A stretch of 64,000 nt of DNA from Legionellales bacterium (GTDB lineage: Bacteria > Pseudomonadota > Gammaproteobacteria > JAHCLG01), in the NCBI GenBank assembly GCA_026125385.1, contig JAHCLG010000009.1, positions 1-64,000 on the forward strand, written 5' to 3'. This document shows, one piece after another, positions 35,272 to 44,374 of the stretch. Numbering within the stretch: position 1 is the stretch's first letter; every line of letters starts with the position of its first letter. The translations under genes were made by a program, and so were the position numbers. The notes under the pieces are model-generated. The model was not told where the DNA came from, searched no databases, and saw only the letters and a program-made list of their open reading frames with translations.

Positions 35272-36710
35272 TAATTAATAAGCTTGTTTAAGGTGGGTCT
35301 CATCATCCACATTAATAAAGAGACCGCCGCCGTCACACAGCCAACTTCCAAAAATACATGGCTGTAAACATGCAAACTGCTTAATGCTGAAGGAATGGCG
35401 GAAATATCCGTGGGGGCAGTAAGTGCGCCAACCCAAGCACCTAAGGGGCCTGCTAACATATTGGTTAACCACCACATCCCCATCACAAAACCACTCATGT
35501 ATTCTGGGCACAATTGCGCAACCATGGCTAAACCTAACCCTGAAATTAATAGTTCGCCGGTGGATTGTAGGAAATAGGTTAATACCATCCAGTTAGGAGA
35601 AATGAGTCCGGTGGTGCTGTAAATATTAGGGATCGCCAACACTAAAAATGCTCCGGCGCAAAGCGTCATGCCAATACAGAATTTAGTAACGTGAGTAGAG
35701 GCTTGTGCTTGATACCACCAAGCTAAAATGGGGGACATGATCACGATGATAATCGGATTTAAGACTTGATATTCTGCAGCGGGAATGTGCCAATGAAAAA
35801 ATTGATTATTCACATTATGGAGCGCAAAAAAAGTGAGCGAGGTCGGCATTTGATTATAGAGGACGTAAAATAAAATGCCTTGCAACATGAGGATAAAGGA
35901 AACAATCATGCGTTTACGAACTATTCCTTGCATCGAAAACGTAATTTTTAAATAGTATAAAAAGGCTAACGTCACCACCGTGTAAACGATGGCATTACAA
36001 ATATTCGTGAATTGCAATAGCGGTGCTATGATAACAGCGGCAGCAATACTGCCAATAATCACTACACCTAATCTAAACTTATTCAGCGGACGATTTTCAA
36101 CCTCAGTGTTATAAGGATCTAGGGCTTTATAAGAAACAAAAAAATTGCCTAAGCCTAAAAATAAACCTGCCGCACAAATCCAAAATGCACTCGACCAACC
36201 ATAATTTTCGGCCACAATCGGTGTTATCGACATGGAGATCATGGAACCTACGTTGACTGCCATGTAATAATACGTCATCGCCGCATCGAGCGCGCGCGCA
36301 TCTTTGGCAAACATTTTAGAAATAATGGAGCTGGGATTAGCTTTAAATAAAGAATTACCCACGATAATTCCTGATAACGCATAAAAAATCGTGTGAGAAT
36401 TCGAAAGCGCGAGCAAGACATACGATAGCATTAGCACAATCGCACCAATAACTAAAGTTCTTCTGGCGCCCAGATATTTATCGCCAATCCAACCGCCTAA
36501 CCAAACAAAACCATAAGCCAAGGCGCTGAATGATCCGAACACATAAAAACTTTGCGCTTCGGTGTATCCTAGGGATTTCACAAAAAAAAGTGTAATGATT
36601 GCTTGAACGCCATAAAAACCAAAACGTTCCCACAACTCGACTGCCCATACCACCCAAAAAGGTTTACCGAATTTTGTGGACGATGTTGTGTTCTCTAATG
36701 TCATTTCCAT
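35271..36710 (-). CDS. POT family proton-dependent oligopeptide transporter
   Basis: A 479-aa protein with about 12-14 membrane helices. The POT motif appears near residue 26 as ELWERFGFYGVQAIITLFFV, with WLGGWIGDKYLGARRT near 75 and AMTYYYMAVNVGSM near 143. Members import di- and tripeptides with protons, fitting an intracellular bacterium that feeds on host amino acids. A second ATG six bases in is an alternative start. Confidence 0.9.
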   Translation of the reverse strand: MEMTLENTTSSTKFGKPFWVVWAVELWERFGFYGVQAIITLFFVKSLGYTEAQSFYVFGSFSALAYGFVWLGGWIGDKYLGARRTLVIGAIVLMLSYVLLALSNSHTIFYALSGIIVGNSLFKANPSSIISKMFAKDARALDAAMTYYYMAVNVGSMISMSITPIVAENYGWSSAFWICAAGLFLGLGNFFVSYKALDPYNTEVENRPLNKFRLGVVIIGSIAAAVIIAPLLQFTNICNAIVYTVVTLAFLYYLKITFSMQGIVRKRMIVSFILMLQGILFYVLYNQMPTSLTFFALHNVNNQFFHWHIPAAEYQVLNPIIIVIMSPILAWWYQAQASTHVTKFCIGMTLCAGAFLVLAIPNIYSTTGLISPNWMVLTYFLQSTGELLISGLGLAMVAQLCPEYMSGFVMGMWWLTNMLAGPLGAWVGALTAPTDISAIPSALSSLHVYSHVFLEVGCVTAAVSLLMWMMRPTLNKLIN

Positions 36711-37055
36711 TACCTTTCCTCACGAGATGAGTTGCGTGTGTCACCTTACCGATTGTATGATAGGTTGTAAATACTTAAACCAGCCGAGGAGTTTACCACT
36801 CTTTTTAAAAAATTGCTCGGACTTTATAGGGTTATATTCGTATAAAACCTTATCTTTTAATAAAAATTATGCATTTGTCGCGTATTTATAACAGCTTACC
36901 GCTGGAAAAACAAGCACTCTGGGGAAATAAACTGTGATACACTTTGGGCAAGATTTACGTCGCGAGTGTGGCTTGAAATTGTCGAGCTTCACCCACAGAT
37001 CGTCAGCGTAGATTATAATTATAAAGAGAAATCGTATTCAACAGGTCACTTCCCT
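36711..37055. other. Intergenic region between POT and lipase-like genes
   Basis: I see no gene or repeat. A TATAAT-like hexamer (around 37014) lies about 40 bases before the ATG at 37056 and may belong to that gene's promoter. Confidence 0.35.
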
Positions 37056-39188
37056 ATGCCAAATAATAACAACATTGTTGCCTTCTTTTGTGGCACCGGT
37101 CTTGAAGCTTCGGAACACAGCGACATCCCCGATGACGCGTATTTGGCGTTAAAACAGCATTTTCCTGAAGATAGTGGGACAGAATTATTTGGCATCGATG
37201 GCTGCCATGTTTCGGCACCTATCACTCGAGGAATATTTGGCTTTGGCGTGGAGGAACAAGCGGATGAGTTTATTAAGCATTTAAACATTAAATTAAATCA
37301 AACTACGAGTAATGAAATTCGAGTTAATTTAATTGGTCATTCGCGTGGAGCATTGGCCGCTTTATTAGCAGTAAAAAAAATTCAAGCCGATCCAAGATTG
37401 AATAAGAAAGTCAAAATCACCCTCGATTTGCGCGATCCGGTGCCGGGCAATTTACCCATCACCACCGCCCTACCCGATGCCTTAGTGCTGGCGAATCAGG
37501 TAAAAGATTTAAGCGATTGCACGATTGTGGATAAAGCTTATTTAACTTTTTTTGAAGAAGGGTTTTCACCAAAAGCATATTTTGATGTTTTAATTCCCAA
37601 TTTTGCCGCGAATACACGAGTGGAAATTGAGGCGTTGCCTGGGGATCATGCGGTACAAGAGCAAAGAGAGCATTTAAAAATTTATAAAAAAAATTTCCCT
37701 GCTAATATATTAAATTTTTTAGAAGAAAATAAAGATAAGGCCAACAATATAATCGTCAAACATGAAATAGAAAAATTATTATCTTCCCATAAGGAAGCTT
37801 GTGATAAAGACTTAATTAAATTCAGTTGGGATATTATAGAATTTTTAAAAACAAATTCAAATTTTCCTGAATTCACTGCATGGTATCATGAAAATTCTTC
37901 TAAAAAACATTACGCTCACTTATTATTTAAACTCGGAATCGAAAAATCTTTGGGAATATTACTCAAAGATAAAGCGCTTAACTCAGTGCAAAATAACCCC
38001 CAAGGATCAGAAGACGATCTGGAGCAAACTAACACTAATAATCAAGTGGCGCTCTATCGTCAAATATCAGAACACTCACTCTTCAAAACGCAAATGCTTT
38101 CCACAAAATATAACCGAGGTATCCACTTCGGCGGAAAATGGTCGGTGAATGCGAATGATGAAGACATCAATTGCATTAATACGCGTCATGCACGATTAGC
38201 AAAGCTTAAAAATATCAAACCTCGATATACTATTTCTCACCCCTACTCCAACTTTCATCGCGATTGTTATGATGTGGTGGGCGAATATAATATGGAAATT
38301 TTACGTCTGTGGAATTTATCCCAAAATGAGAGCGATAAAAAAATACTTTTAGAGTTATACATCGATGACAATTCCTTTAATTCCTTGCTCAACAATTCAA
38401 AAAAAAGAAATGAAATCAGAAAGAATTTAATAGAAAATCTATCATCAACTGCTAGCTCGCCTAACTTAGACAAAAAAACATTACGTGCTCTACAAACCGC
38501 CATTGCCAAACTAGGAACTCTGGTTTATTTAAATACGCTAGATGAAGCGTGCGAAAGTGATGCTACCCAATCAGAATTCAATAATAAGCTCCAAGCTGAT
38601 GCTGATAATAAAACACAACACGAAACCAACACAAATACTGAAACTCACTCAACGCCTACCTCCCCTCAATCTTCAGCCCTAGTCAATTTAAAAAAAGCCT
38701 TACACGCCGACATTGAATATCAAATTCAACAAGGAAAAACCTATGCTGAGATTAGCCAAAGTAAAGCCGTGAATATTGCGAATGAAACTCCAGTATTACT
38801 TAAGGACTTAAATGGTAAAACTCCTGACGAAAAAATTAAACTCATCGAAAAGTTTCATACTCAACATCACCTACTTTCACCAAAACCCACGATTCAAAAA
38901 CGCTTTGTGCAAGCATTAAATCTTTTGGCATCGGTATTAATTGGCACTATTATCGGTGCGGTGACAGGATTTGTGATTGGTTGTGCCATTGGCAGTGTCA
39001 GTGGTCCTGGGGCTATTCTCACAGGTTTAACTGGCGCCTTTTTGGGTGGAATTAAAGGCGCGAAAGCCGGTGTGCTGTATCAGGGGATGTTAATGGGGGT
39101 GTTAGTAGGTCATAAGCGCGCCAACACCATTGCCAATAATTATGCGCCCAGTGAAGCGGTGCAAGCGAGTTTATTGCAATTGAAATAA
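37056..39188 (+). CDS. Lipase/DUF2235-like effector candidate with C-terminal membrane hairpin
   Basis: About 710 aa from the ATG at 37056; the frame is open to a GTG at 36966 but without good support. The N-terminal part (VAFFCGTGLEASEH, then NLIGHSRGALAALLA with Ser96) matches an alpha/beta hydrolase of the DUF2235/Tle-like type, where the Ser of GxSxG is the nucleophile. A long helical region follows. Near the C-terminus (about 625-700) is a glycine-rich hydrophobic hairpin (LIGTIIGAVTGFVIGCAIG) likely to enter a membrane. This suggests a secreted lipase or esterase; substrate and secretion are inferred. Confidence 0.55.
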   Translation: MPNNNNIVAFFCGTGLEASEHSDIPDDAYLALKQHFPEDSGTELFGIDGCHVSAPITRGIFGFGVEEQADEFIKHLNIKLNQTTSNEIRVNLIGHSRGALAALLAVKKIQADPRLNKKVKITLDLRDPVPGNLPITTALPDALVLANQVKDLSDCTIVDKAYLTFFEEGFSPKAYFDVLIPNFAANTRVEIEALPGDHAVQEQREHLKIYKKNFPANILNFLEENKDKANNIIVKHEIEKLLSSHKEACDKDLIKFSWDIIEFLKTNSNFPEFTAWYHENSSKKHYAHLLFKLGIEKSLGILLKDKALNSVQNNPQGSEDDLEQTNTNNQVALYRQISEHSLFKTQMLSTKYNRGIHFGGKWSVNANDEDINCINTRHARLAKLKNIKPRYTISHPYSNFHRDCYDVVGEYNMEILRLWNLSQNESDKKILLELYIDDNSFNSLLNNSKKRNEIRKNLIENLSSTASSPNLDKKTLRALQTAIAKLGTLVYLNTLDEACESDATQSEFNNKLQADADNKTQHETNTNTETHSTPTSPQSSALVNLKKALHADIEYQIQQGKTYAEISQSKAVNIANETPVLLKDLNGKTPDEKIKLIEKFHTQHHLLSPKPTIQKRFVQALNLLASVLIGTIIGAVTGFVIGCAIGSVSGPGAILTGLTGAFLGGIKGAKAGVLYQGMLMGVLVGHKRANTIANNYAPSEAVQASLLQLK

Positions 39189-39224
39189 CTTCAACTCAAC
39201 AATCATGACCTCGCTCACCCAAAA

Positions 39225-39608
39225 CTATTTAACCACGGTCAGCTTAGGTTTGCCGCCTTTACTGCTAGGTGGTGGCGGCGGTGGTTCATCTTCGCCGATA
39301 TCATCTTCGGAAAAAACCATGCCGCGTCCATTTTCATGCGCATAAATCGCGACCACAGAATGAATAGGCGCGTAAACTTGCATGGGCACGCCAGAAAATT
39401 TCGCATTGAATTCGATAAGACGATTGGTGATCGATAAATCGCGCACGGCTAATTGTGAAATATTTAAAACGATTTTACCATCGTCGACGTATTCTTCAGG
39501 AATTTGCGCGCCAGGTTTGGTGGCATCGATTACGATATAAGGCGTGCATTTATTATCGATAATCCAATCGTAAAATGCGCGAATAAGATAAGGTCTGGTT
39601 GATGTCAT
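39225..39608 (-). CDS. sspB: ClpXP protease specificity-enhancing factor SspB
   Basis: About 127 aa from MTSTRPYLIRAFYDWI at 39608. SspB tethers SsrA-tagged proteins to ClpX. The fold core is clear (TPYIVIDATKPGAQIPEEYV, IVLNISQLAVRDL, FSGVPMQVYAP), and a flexible Pro/Gly linker leads to the ClpX-binding tail GGKPKLTVVK. It follows sspA directly, as in other gammaproteobacteria, and works with the ssrA and smpB genes at 23 kb. Confidence 0.92.
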   Translation of the reverse strand: MTSTRPYLIRAFYDWIIDNKCTPYIVIDATKPGAQIPEEYVDDGKIVLNISQLAVRDLSITNRLIEFNAKFSGVPMQVYAPIHSVVAIYAHENGRGMVFSEDDIGEDEPPPPPPSSKGGKPKLTVVK

Positions 39609-39619
39609 TTTGTATACCA

Positions 39620-40258
39620 TTATTTTAACGATTCCGCGGCGATTTCGCGCTCGGTTTCGGAGAGGCTGGCTTGAAACGCATCGCGATCAAACAAACGTTG
39701 CGCATAGTGTTTTATGGCTTTTGCCGAATTGCCAAATTCAATTCCATATCGCGGTAAACGCCATAATAATGGGGCTAAACAACAATCGACTAAGGTAAAT
39801 TCTTCGCTTAAGAAAAAAGGATTATCCGCAAAAATGGGCGCAATACCACCCAGACTATCTTGCAATTCTTTACGAATATTGGCACACGCGCTTAAATTAT
39901 TGCTATCGATTTGTTGCGCTAAGCGATACCAATCGCGTTCGATTCGATACATCATTAACCGACATTGCGCGCGTGCAACCGGATAAACCGGCATTAACGG
40001 AGGATGCGGAAAACGCTCGTCCAAATATTCCATGATAATTGGCGATTGATACAATACTAAATCGCGATCCACTAATGTGGGCACCGTGTGATAAGGATTA
40101 ACATCGGCTAATTCCGCAGAATGGTGTGCGGGATCGATATCCAACACGTCCACTGTCACGCCTTTTTCAGCCAGCACAATGCGAACCTGGTGGCTATATA
40201 AATCGAGCGCACCAGAATAAAGAGTCATAACTGAACGTTTATTGGCAACCACGGCCAT
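39620..40258 (-). CDS. sspA: Stringent starvation protein A
   Basis: A 212-aa glutathione-S-transferase-fold protein that binds RNA polymerase and alters transcription under starvation. The N-terminal thioredoxin-like part (MTLYSGALDLYSHQVRIVLAEKG, NPYHTVPTLVDRDLVLYQS) and the EYLDERFPHPPLMP segment are diagnostic. In Francisella and others SspA relatives take part in virulence regulation. It lies between petC and sspB. Confidence 0.92.
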   Translation of the reverse strand: MAVVANKRSVMTLYSGALDLYSHQVRIVLAEKGVTVDVLDIDPAHHSAELADVNPYHTVPTLVDRDLVLYQSPIIMEYLDERFPHPPLMPVYPVARAQCRLMMYRIERDWYRLAQQIDSNNLSACANIRKELQDSLGGIAPIFADNPFFLSEEFTLVDCCLAPLLWRLPRYGIEFGNSAKAIKHYAQRLFDRDAFQASLSETEREIAAESLK

Positions 40259-40468
40259 AATACCTCACTCCTAATGAAACCTGTGCATTATAGGGGATTT
40301 AGATAGGACTTGAGAAGCCCAAATGTTTATTTTCGTGCGAATAAAATACCTCGGAACTCATTTCTTGACTATTTTTGCTGGATGATTTTGCATAGCGCAC
40401 ATGAATTAGCACGCATCATTGGTATGACCACGCTCAATGATCTCGCCACAAGCTGCAAAAAGTTCACA

Positions 40469-41248
40469 TCAATGAATGTCTTTCCAGTATTCGCGTTTCA
40501 AGAGATAGGCCACGACCGCAAATACCGCTAAAAAAATCAATACCCAAATGCCAATGCGATGCTGTTGTTCGCGCATGGGTTCGGCAGTAAAACTCAAAAA
40601 ATTCACCAAATCCTTAACCGCTTGATCGAATTGTTCTGCATTCATTGAACCATTATTTTGCGGTTGAAGCTGATCAAATACTTTCACCGTTTTGGTTTCG
40701 CCATTTACTTGATGAACCTCTTCACGATAAATGGCAATTTGATCGCCTTGCAAAGGTAATAAAACGTTGGGCATGCCCACATCGGGAAAAATTAAATTAT
40801 TCGCTCCCCACGGACGATTGGGATCGCGATAAAACGTGCGCAAATACGTATAAAGCCACGCTGCCCCACGCACGCGTGCCACTAAGGTTAAATCGGGAAC
40901 GGCGGTACCAAACCAAATATTGGCATCTTGATTACTCATGGAGGTAAGAATGTGATCGTGAATTTTAGCCTCAGTAAAAATTAAATGATCTTTGACTAAA
41001 TCTTCGTGCAGATCCCCATAATCATCGGTAATACCAACACCTTGCGCGAGTTGGCTGTAGCGCATATAGCCCAGCGAGTGACAACCGGAGCAATAATTCA
41101 TGAATAATTTTGCCCCGCGTTGCAAAGACAGTTTATCTTGATAATTCGCTTTATATGGAAATAAAGCAATCGTCGATTCGCTGGCTGCCCACGACATCAT
41201 AGGCAGTAAACATAGTATGAATATCCCTAATAAACTGCGCTGTTTCAC
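40469..41248 (-). CDS. petC: Cytochrome c1 of the bc1 complex
   Basis: A 259-aa protein with a signal peptide and the haem c site CSGCH near residue 53 (FMNYCSGCHSLGYMRYS). The axial Met lies further on, and a C-terminal membrane anchor is present (IGIWVLIFLAVFAVVAYLL). It transfers electrons from the Rieske protein to soluble cytochrome c. Its ATG overlaps the end of petB by four bases. Confidence 0.93.
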   Translation of the reverse strand: MKQRSLLGIFILCLLPMMSWAASESTIALFPYKANYQDKLSLQRGAKLFMNYCSGCHSLGYMRYSQLAQGVGITDDYGDLHEDLVKDHLIFTEAKIHDHILTSMSNQDANIWFGTAVPDLTLVARVRGAAWLYTYLRTFYRDPNRPWGANNLIFPDVGMPNVLLPLQGDQIAIYREEVHQVNGETKTVKVFDQLQPQNNGSMNAEQFDQAVKDLVNFLSFTAEPMREQQHRIGIWVLIFLAVFAVVAYLLKREYWKDIH

Positions 41249-42459
41249 TGGTCCCTCACTCGCGATGGCACTGGTTTGGTAGAATCGTATTTTGAATAAA
41301 TCGGCATTAAGAGAAAAAAGGCAAAATAAATAATGGTAAATACTCGCGCTAAAAACGAATAGACGGGAGTAACCGGTTGCACGCCTAAAAATCCGAGCAC
41401 AATAAACGAAATCACAAATAAAATTATGGCAATGCGGGTGAGTGGTCCACGATAACGAATGGATTTGACTTTGCAGCGATCAAGCCATGGCAGCACGAAT
41501 AAAATCGCAATGGCCGCTGCCATAATAATCACGCCCCATAATTTATCGGGCACGGCGCGCAACATCGCATAAAACGGTGTCATGTACCATACCGGCGCAA
41601 TGTGAGCGGGCGTAACTAAAGGATTAGCAGGAATGAAATTCGCGTGTTCGAGAAAATAGCCATTCATGGCAGGTGCGAAAAATACTACTAAGAAAAATAC
41701 AATTAAAAAAACGATTACACCAAATAAATCTTTGACGGTGTAATAAGGATGAAATGGAATGCCATCGAGGGGAATACCCTGATCGTTTTTATGATCTTTA
41801 ATTTCAACACCATCGGGATTATTTGAACCCACTTCATGCAAGGCGACTAAATGAATAAACACTAAAAAAATCATGATCAACGGCAGTAAAATCACATGCA
41901 TCGCAAAAAAACGATTTAACGTGGCACTCGACACATTAAAATCTCCGCGGATCCAAGTCACTAAATGATCGCCAATACCTGGAATAGCACCAAACAAAGA
42001 AGTGATCACTTGCGCGCCCCAAAACGACATTTGCCCCCACGGTAATAAATATCCCATGAAAGCTTCTGCCATTAAGGTTAAATATAAGGCCATGCCAATT
42101 AACCATACCAATTCGCGTGGTTTTTTATAGGAGCCATAGATAACGCCACGAAACATATGCGCGTAAATCACAATAAAAAAGAAGGAAGCACCCGTTGAAT
42201 GCAAATATCGCAATAACCAACCATAGTTGACATCACGCATGATAAATTCCACCGAGGCAAACGCATCTTTGGCGGTGGGCGTATAATACATGGCGAGCCA
42301 AATACCGGTAATAATTTGATTGGCAAATACCACAATGGCTAGCGATCCAAAGAAATACCAAAAATTAAAATTTTTCGGCGCATAATATTCGGCGAGATGC
42401 TTTTTCCAAAATTTAGTGAGAGGATAACGCGCATCAATCCAAGCTAATAAACGACTCAT
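41245..42459 (-). CDS. petB: Cytochrome b of the bc1 complex
   Basis: A 404-aa integral membrane protein with eight or more helices. The two haem b sites are marked by His pairs in LRYLHSTGASFFFIVIYAHMFR and RFFAMHVILLPLIMIFLVFIHL. The quinol-site loop has GAIPGIGDHLV and a PVTPVY-type end. It is the central subunit of ubiquinol oxidation. It overlaps petA and petC by four bases each, so the operon is translationally coupled. Confidence 0.94.
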   Translation of the reverse strand: MSRLLAWIDARYPLTKFWKKHLAEYYAPKNFNFWYFFGSLAIVVFANQIITGIWLAMYYTPTAKDAFASVEFIMRDVNYGWLLRYLHSTGASFFFIVIYAHMFRGVIYGSYKKPRELVWLIGMALYLTLMAEAFMGYLLPWGQMSFWGAQVITSLFGAIPGIGDHLVTWIRGDFNVSSATLNRFFAMHVILLPLIMIFLVFIHLVALHEVGSNNPDGVEIKDHKNDQGIPLDGIPFHPYYTVKDLFGVIVFLIVFFLVVFFAPAMNGYFLEHANFIPANPLVTPAHIAPVWYMTPFYAMLRAVPDKLWGVIIMAAAIAILFVLPWLDRCKVKSIRYRGPLTRIAIILFVISFIVLGFLGVQPVTPVYSFLARVFTIIYFAFFLLMPIYSKYDSTKPVPSRVRDQ

Positions 42460-43085
42460 ACTGCTTTCCCTGTCGTATCTTTACCGATAATTACGGTATG
42501 ATCATTAATAAACATGTGTGGTGGAACTTCTAAATTAATCGGCGCTGGCACACCTTTAAACACGCGTCCCGCCAAATCGAAAGTGGAGCCATGACACGGA
42601 CAAAAAAATCCGCCTGGCCAATCGTCGCCTAATTGATCGAGATAAGGACGGTAAGTCGGAGAGCAACCCAAGTGCGTGCAAATACCCACGAGAATTAAAT
42701 AGTCTTCGTGGATTGCACGATGAAGCGCATTGACATAATCGGGTTGTTGTTCGGTGACAGCGGAATTAGGATCGCGCAATTGCGCTAAATGTTCGGCTTT
42801 TTTTAAACGCACGATATCGTCAGAGGAACGACGAATAATCCACACTGGTTTACCACGCCATTCGACAATTCGCTTTTCGCCCGGCAACATTTCACTTAAA
42901 TCGACTTCGACGGGCGCGCCTGCTGCTTGCGCTCTAGCGCTTGGCATCCAGGATGATAAAAAAGGAATGGCTGCGTAAATTGCGCCAATTCCACCCATGA
43001 ATGAAGAAAGTGCGACTAAGAAACGTCGGCGTCCTGAATCGATGAGTGATCCAGGTTTATTATCGTGACCATCCTTTGCAACCAT
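42456..43085 (-). CDS. petA: Rieske iron-sulfur protein of the bc1 complex
   Basis: A 209-aa protein. A twin-arginine-like N-terminus (DSGRRRFLVALSSFMGGIG) also serves as membrane anchor. The [2Fe-2S] cluster sites CTHLGCSP and CPCHGSTFD are intact near residues 138 and 160. It passes electrons from ubiquinol to cytochrome c1. It is the first gene of the petABC operon, which is followed by sspA-sspB. Confidence 0.93.
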   Translation of the reverse strand: MVAKDGHDNKPGSLIDSGRRRFLVALSSFMGGIGAIYAAIPFLSSWMPSARAQAAGAPVEVDLSEMLPGEKRIVEWRGKPVWIIRRSSDDIVRLKKAEHLAQLRDPNSAVTEQQPDYVNALHRAIHEDYLILVGICTHLGCSPTYRPYLDQLGDDWPGGFFCPCHGSTFDLAGRVFKGVPAPINLEVPPHMFINDHTVIIGKDTTGKAV

Positions 43086-43210
43086 GCATTATCCCCTATA
43101 AAATTGGCGCACCTGCCAACTTGTTGTTTGATAATGACAAAACTTGAGGAAAAGCGCAAGAGTGTAGGTTTCGGAATTTATTGGATAAGGGAAAATTGGC
43201 AAGCTTTAAA

Positions 43211-43247
43211 TAAAAAGGTTGGACTGAGCATATCGCGCAATCCAACC
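43211..43247 (-). terminator. Rho-independent terminator after rpsI
   Basis: On the minus strand GGTTGGA (43247-43241) pairs with TCCAACC (43223-43217), followed by TTTTTATTT. It lies about 20 bases after the rpsI stop and separates the ribosomal operon from petABC. Confidence 0.75.
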
Positions 43248-43265
43248 AACAAAAGAAAAAAATGA

Positions 43266-43712
43266 TTAACGTTTAGAGAATTGAGTGCCTTTACGAGCTT
43301 TATGACGACCCACTTTTTTACGTTCTACTTGACGCGAATCGCGAGTAACATAGCCTTCGCCACGCAATACTTTACGAAATGTTTGCAGGTCATCCGCAGC
43401 ATCGCTGTTACTGCCTACCGTAGTCGATTCATCATATTGAATTAATGCGCGAGTAATTCCATGACGAATAGCACCCGCTTGTCCGCTGGGACCACCGCCA
43501 TCGACATTGACATGAATAGTGAATTTATCGATCATCTTCACCGCTTCCAGGGGTTGACGCACCACCATGCGTGAAGTTTCGCGGCCAAAATAGTCATCAA
43601 CGGGTTTGCCATTGACGATGATATCGCCTTTGCCGCCGTAATTAATGCGAACACGGGCTGTTGAGGTTTTGCGACGACCGGTTCCATAATAGGTTTGTGC
43701 TTGTGTAGTCAT
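43266..43712 (-). CDS. rpsI: Ribosomal protein S9
   Basis: A 148-aa protein, about 18 residues longer than E. coli S9. [43 protein letters not shown] and the basic C-terminus ending FSKR (tail reaching the P site) are conserved. An insertion of about 15 residues, rich in Asp/Ala/Ser ([13 protein letters not shown], about residues 97-109), follows YDES, where most bacteria continue directly to the LRxAG helix. The reading frame is intact, so the extension is probably real. Confidence 0.93.
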   Translation of the reverse strand: MTTQAQTYYGTGRRKTSTARVRINYGGKGDIIVNGKPVDDYFGRETSRMVVRQPLEAVKMIDKFTIHVNVDGGGPSGQAGAIRHGITRALIQYDESTTVGSNSDAADDLQTFRKVLRGEGYVTRDSRQVERKKVGRHKARKGTQFSKR

Positions 43713-43714
43713 GC

Positions 43715-44152
43715 TTAATCTTCCGCTATTTCTAAAACTGTGGGTTGTTGCGCGCTATGAGGATGATTACCATCGGCATAGACTTTTAATTTACGATACA
43801 TCGCGCGGCCCAAAGGATTTTTAGGTAACATGCCTTTGACGGCAAATTCGATAATCCGCTCAGGAAACTTGGCATTTAATTTTTGGAAATTGGTTTCTTT
43901 AATTCCGCCAGGATAGCCTGAATGATGAAAATATTTTTTATCTTGAACTTTATTACCCGTGACACGCACATCTTTGGCATTGATGACGATGATATAGTCG
44001 CCCGTATCCACATGCGGGGTATAGATTGCTTTATGTTTACCACGTAAACGACGTGCGATTTCACTTGCTAAACGGCCTAAGGTTTTTCCTTTGGCATCAA
44101 CAAGATACCAGTCTCTAGTCACTTCGAGTGGCTTGGCTACAAAGGTACCCAT
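43715..44152 (-). CDS. rplM: Ribosomal protein L13
   Basis: About 145 aa from [19 protein letters not shown] at 44152, the start matching E. coli L13; a frame opens six codons earlier. [30 protein letters not shown] and [20 protein letters not shown] are diagnostic. It precedes rpsI by two bases, the universal rplM-rpsI pair. Confidence 0.94.
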   Translation of the reverse strand: MGTFVAKPLEVTRDWYLVDAKGKTLGRLASEIARRLRGKHKAIYTPHVDTGDYIIVINAKDVRVTGNKVQDKKYFHHSGYPGGIKETNFQKLNAKFPERIIEFAVKGMLPKNPLGRAMYRKLKVYADGNHPHSAQQPTVLEIAED

Positions 44153-44295
44153 CTTAAGTTTGCTCCACAATTATATCTATTGGTACAGTCATTAAAGACC
44201 GCGGATTTTACCGAGTTTACCTCCGTAAGGCAAGAAAATTTCATCTAACACCTCGAACTTTTTTATGACCCTCGCATTTTGCCATCAAAAATTTG

Positions 44296-44346
44296 ATTGT
44301 TGTTTTTACAATTGTTATACTTATAATTGTTGTTTTTACAATTGTT
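44296..44346. promoter_or_regulatory. 21-bp direct repeat upstream of an AAA ATPase gene
   Basis: ATTGTTGTTTTTACAATTGTT occurs twice, at 44296-44316 and 44326-44346, with a 30-base period and ATACTTATA between. Each copy contains imperfect inverted halves (ACAAT/ATTGT). It lies 28 bases before the ATPase start and may be an operator or a phase-locked binding site. Confidence 0.5.
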
Positions 44347-44374
44347 GCCAAAGCAACAGTCTGAGGAGATGAGC

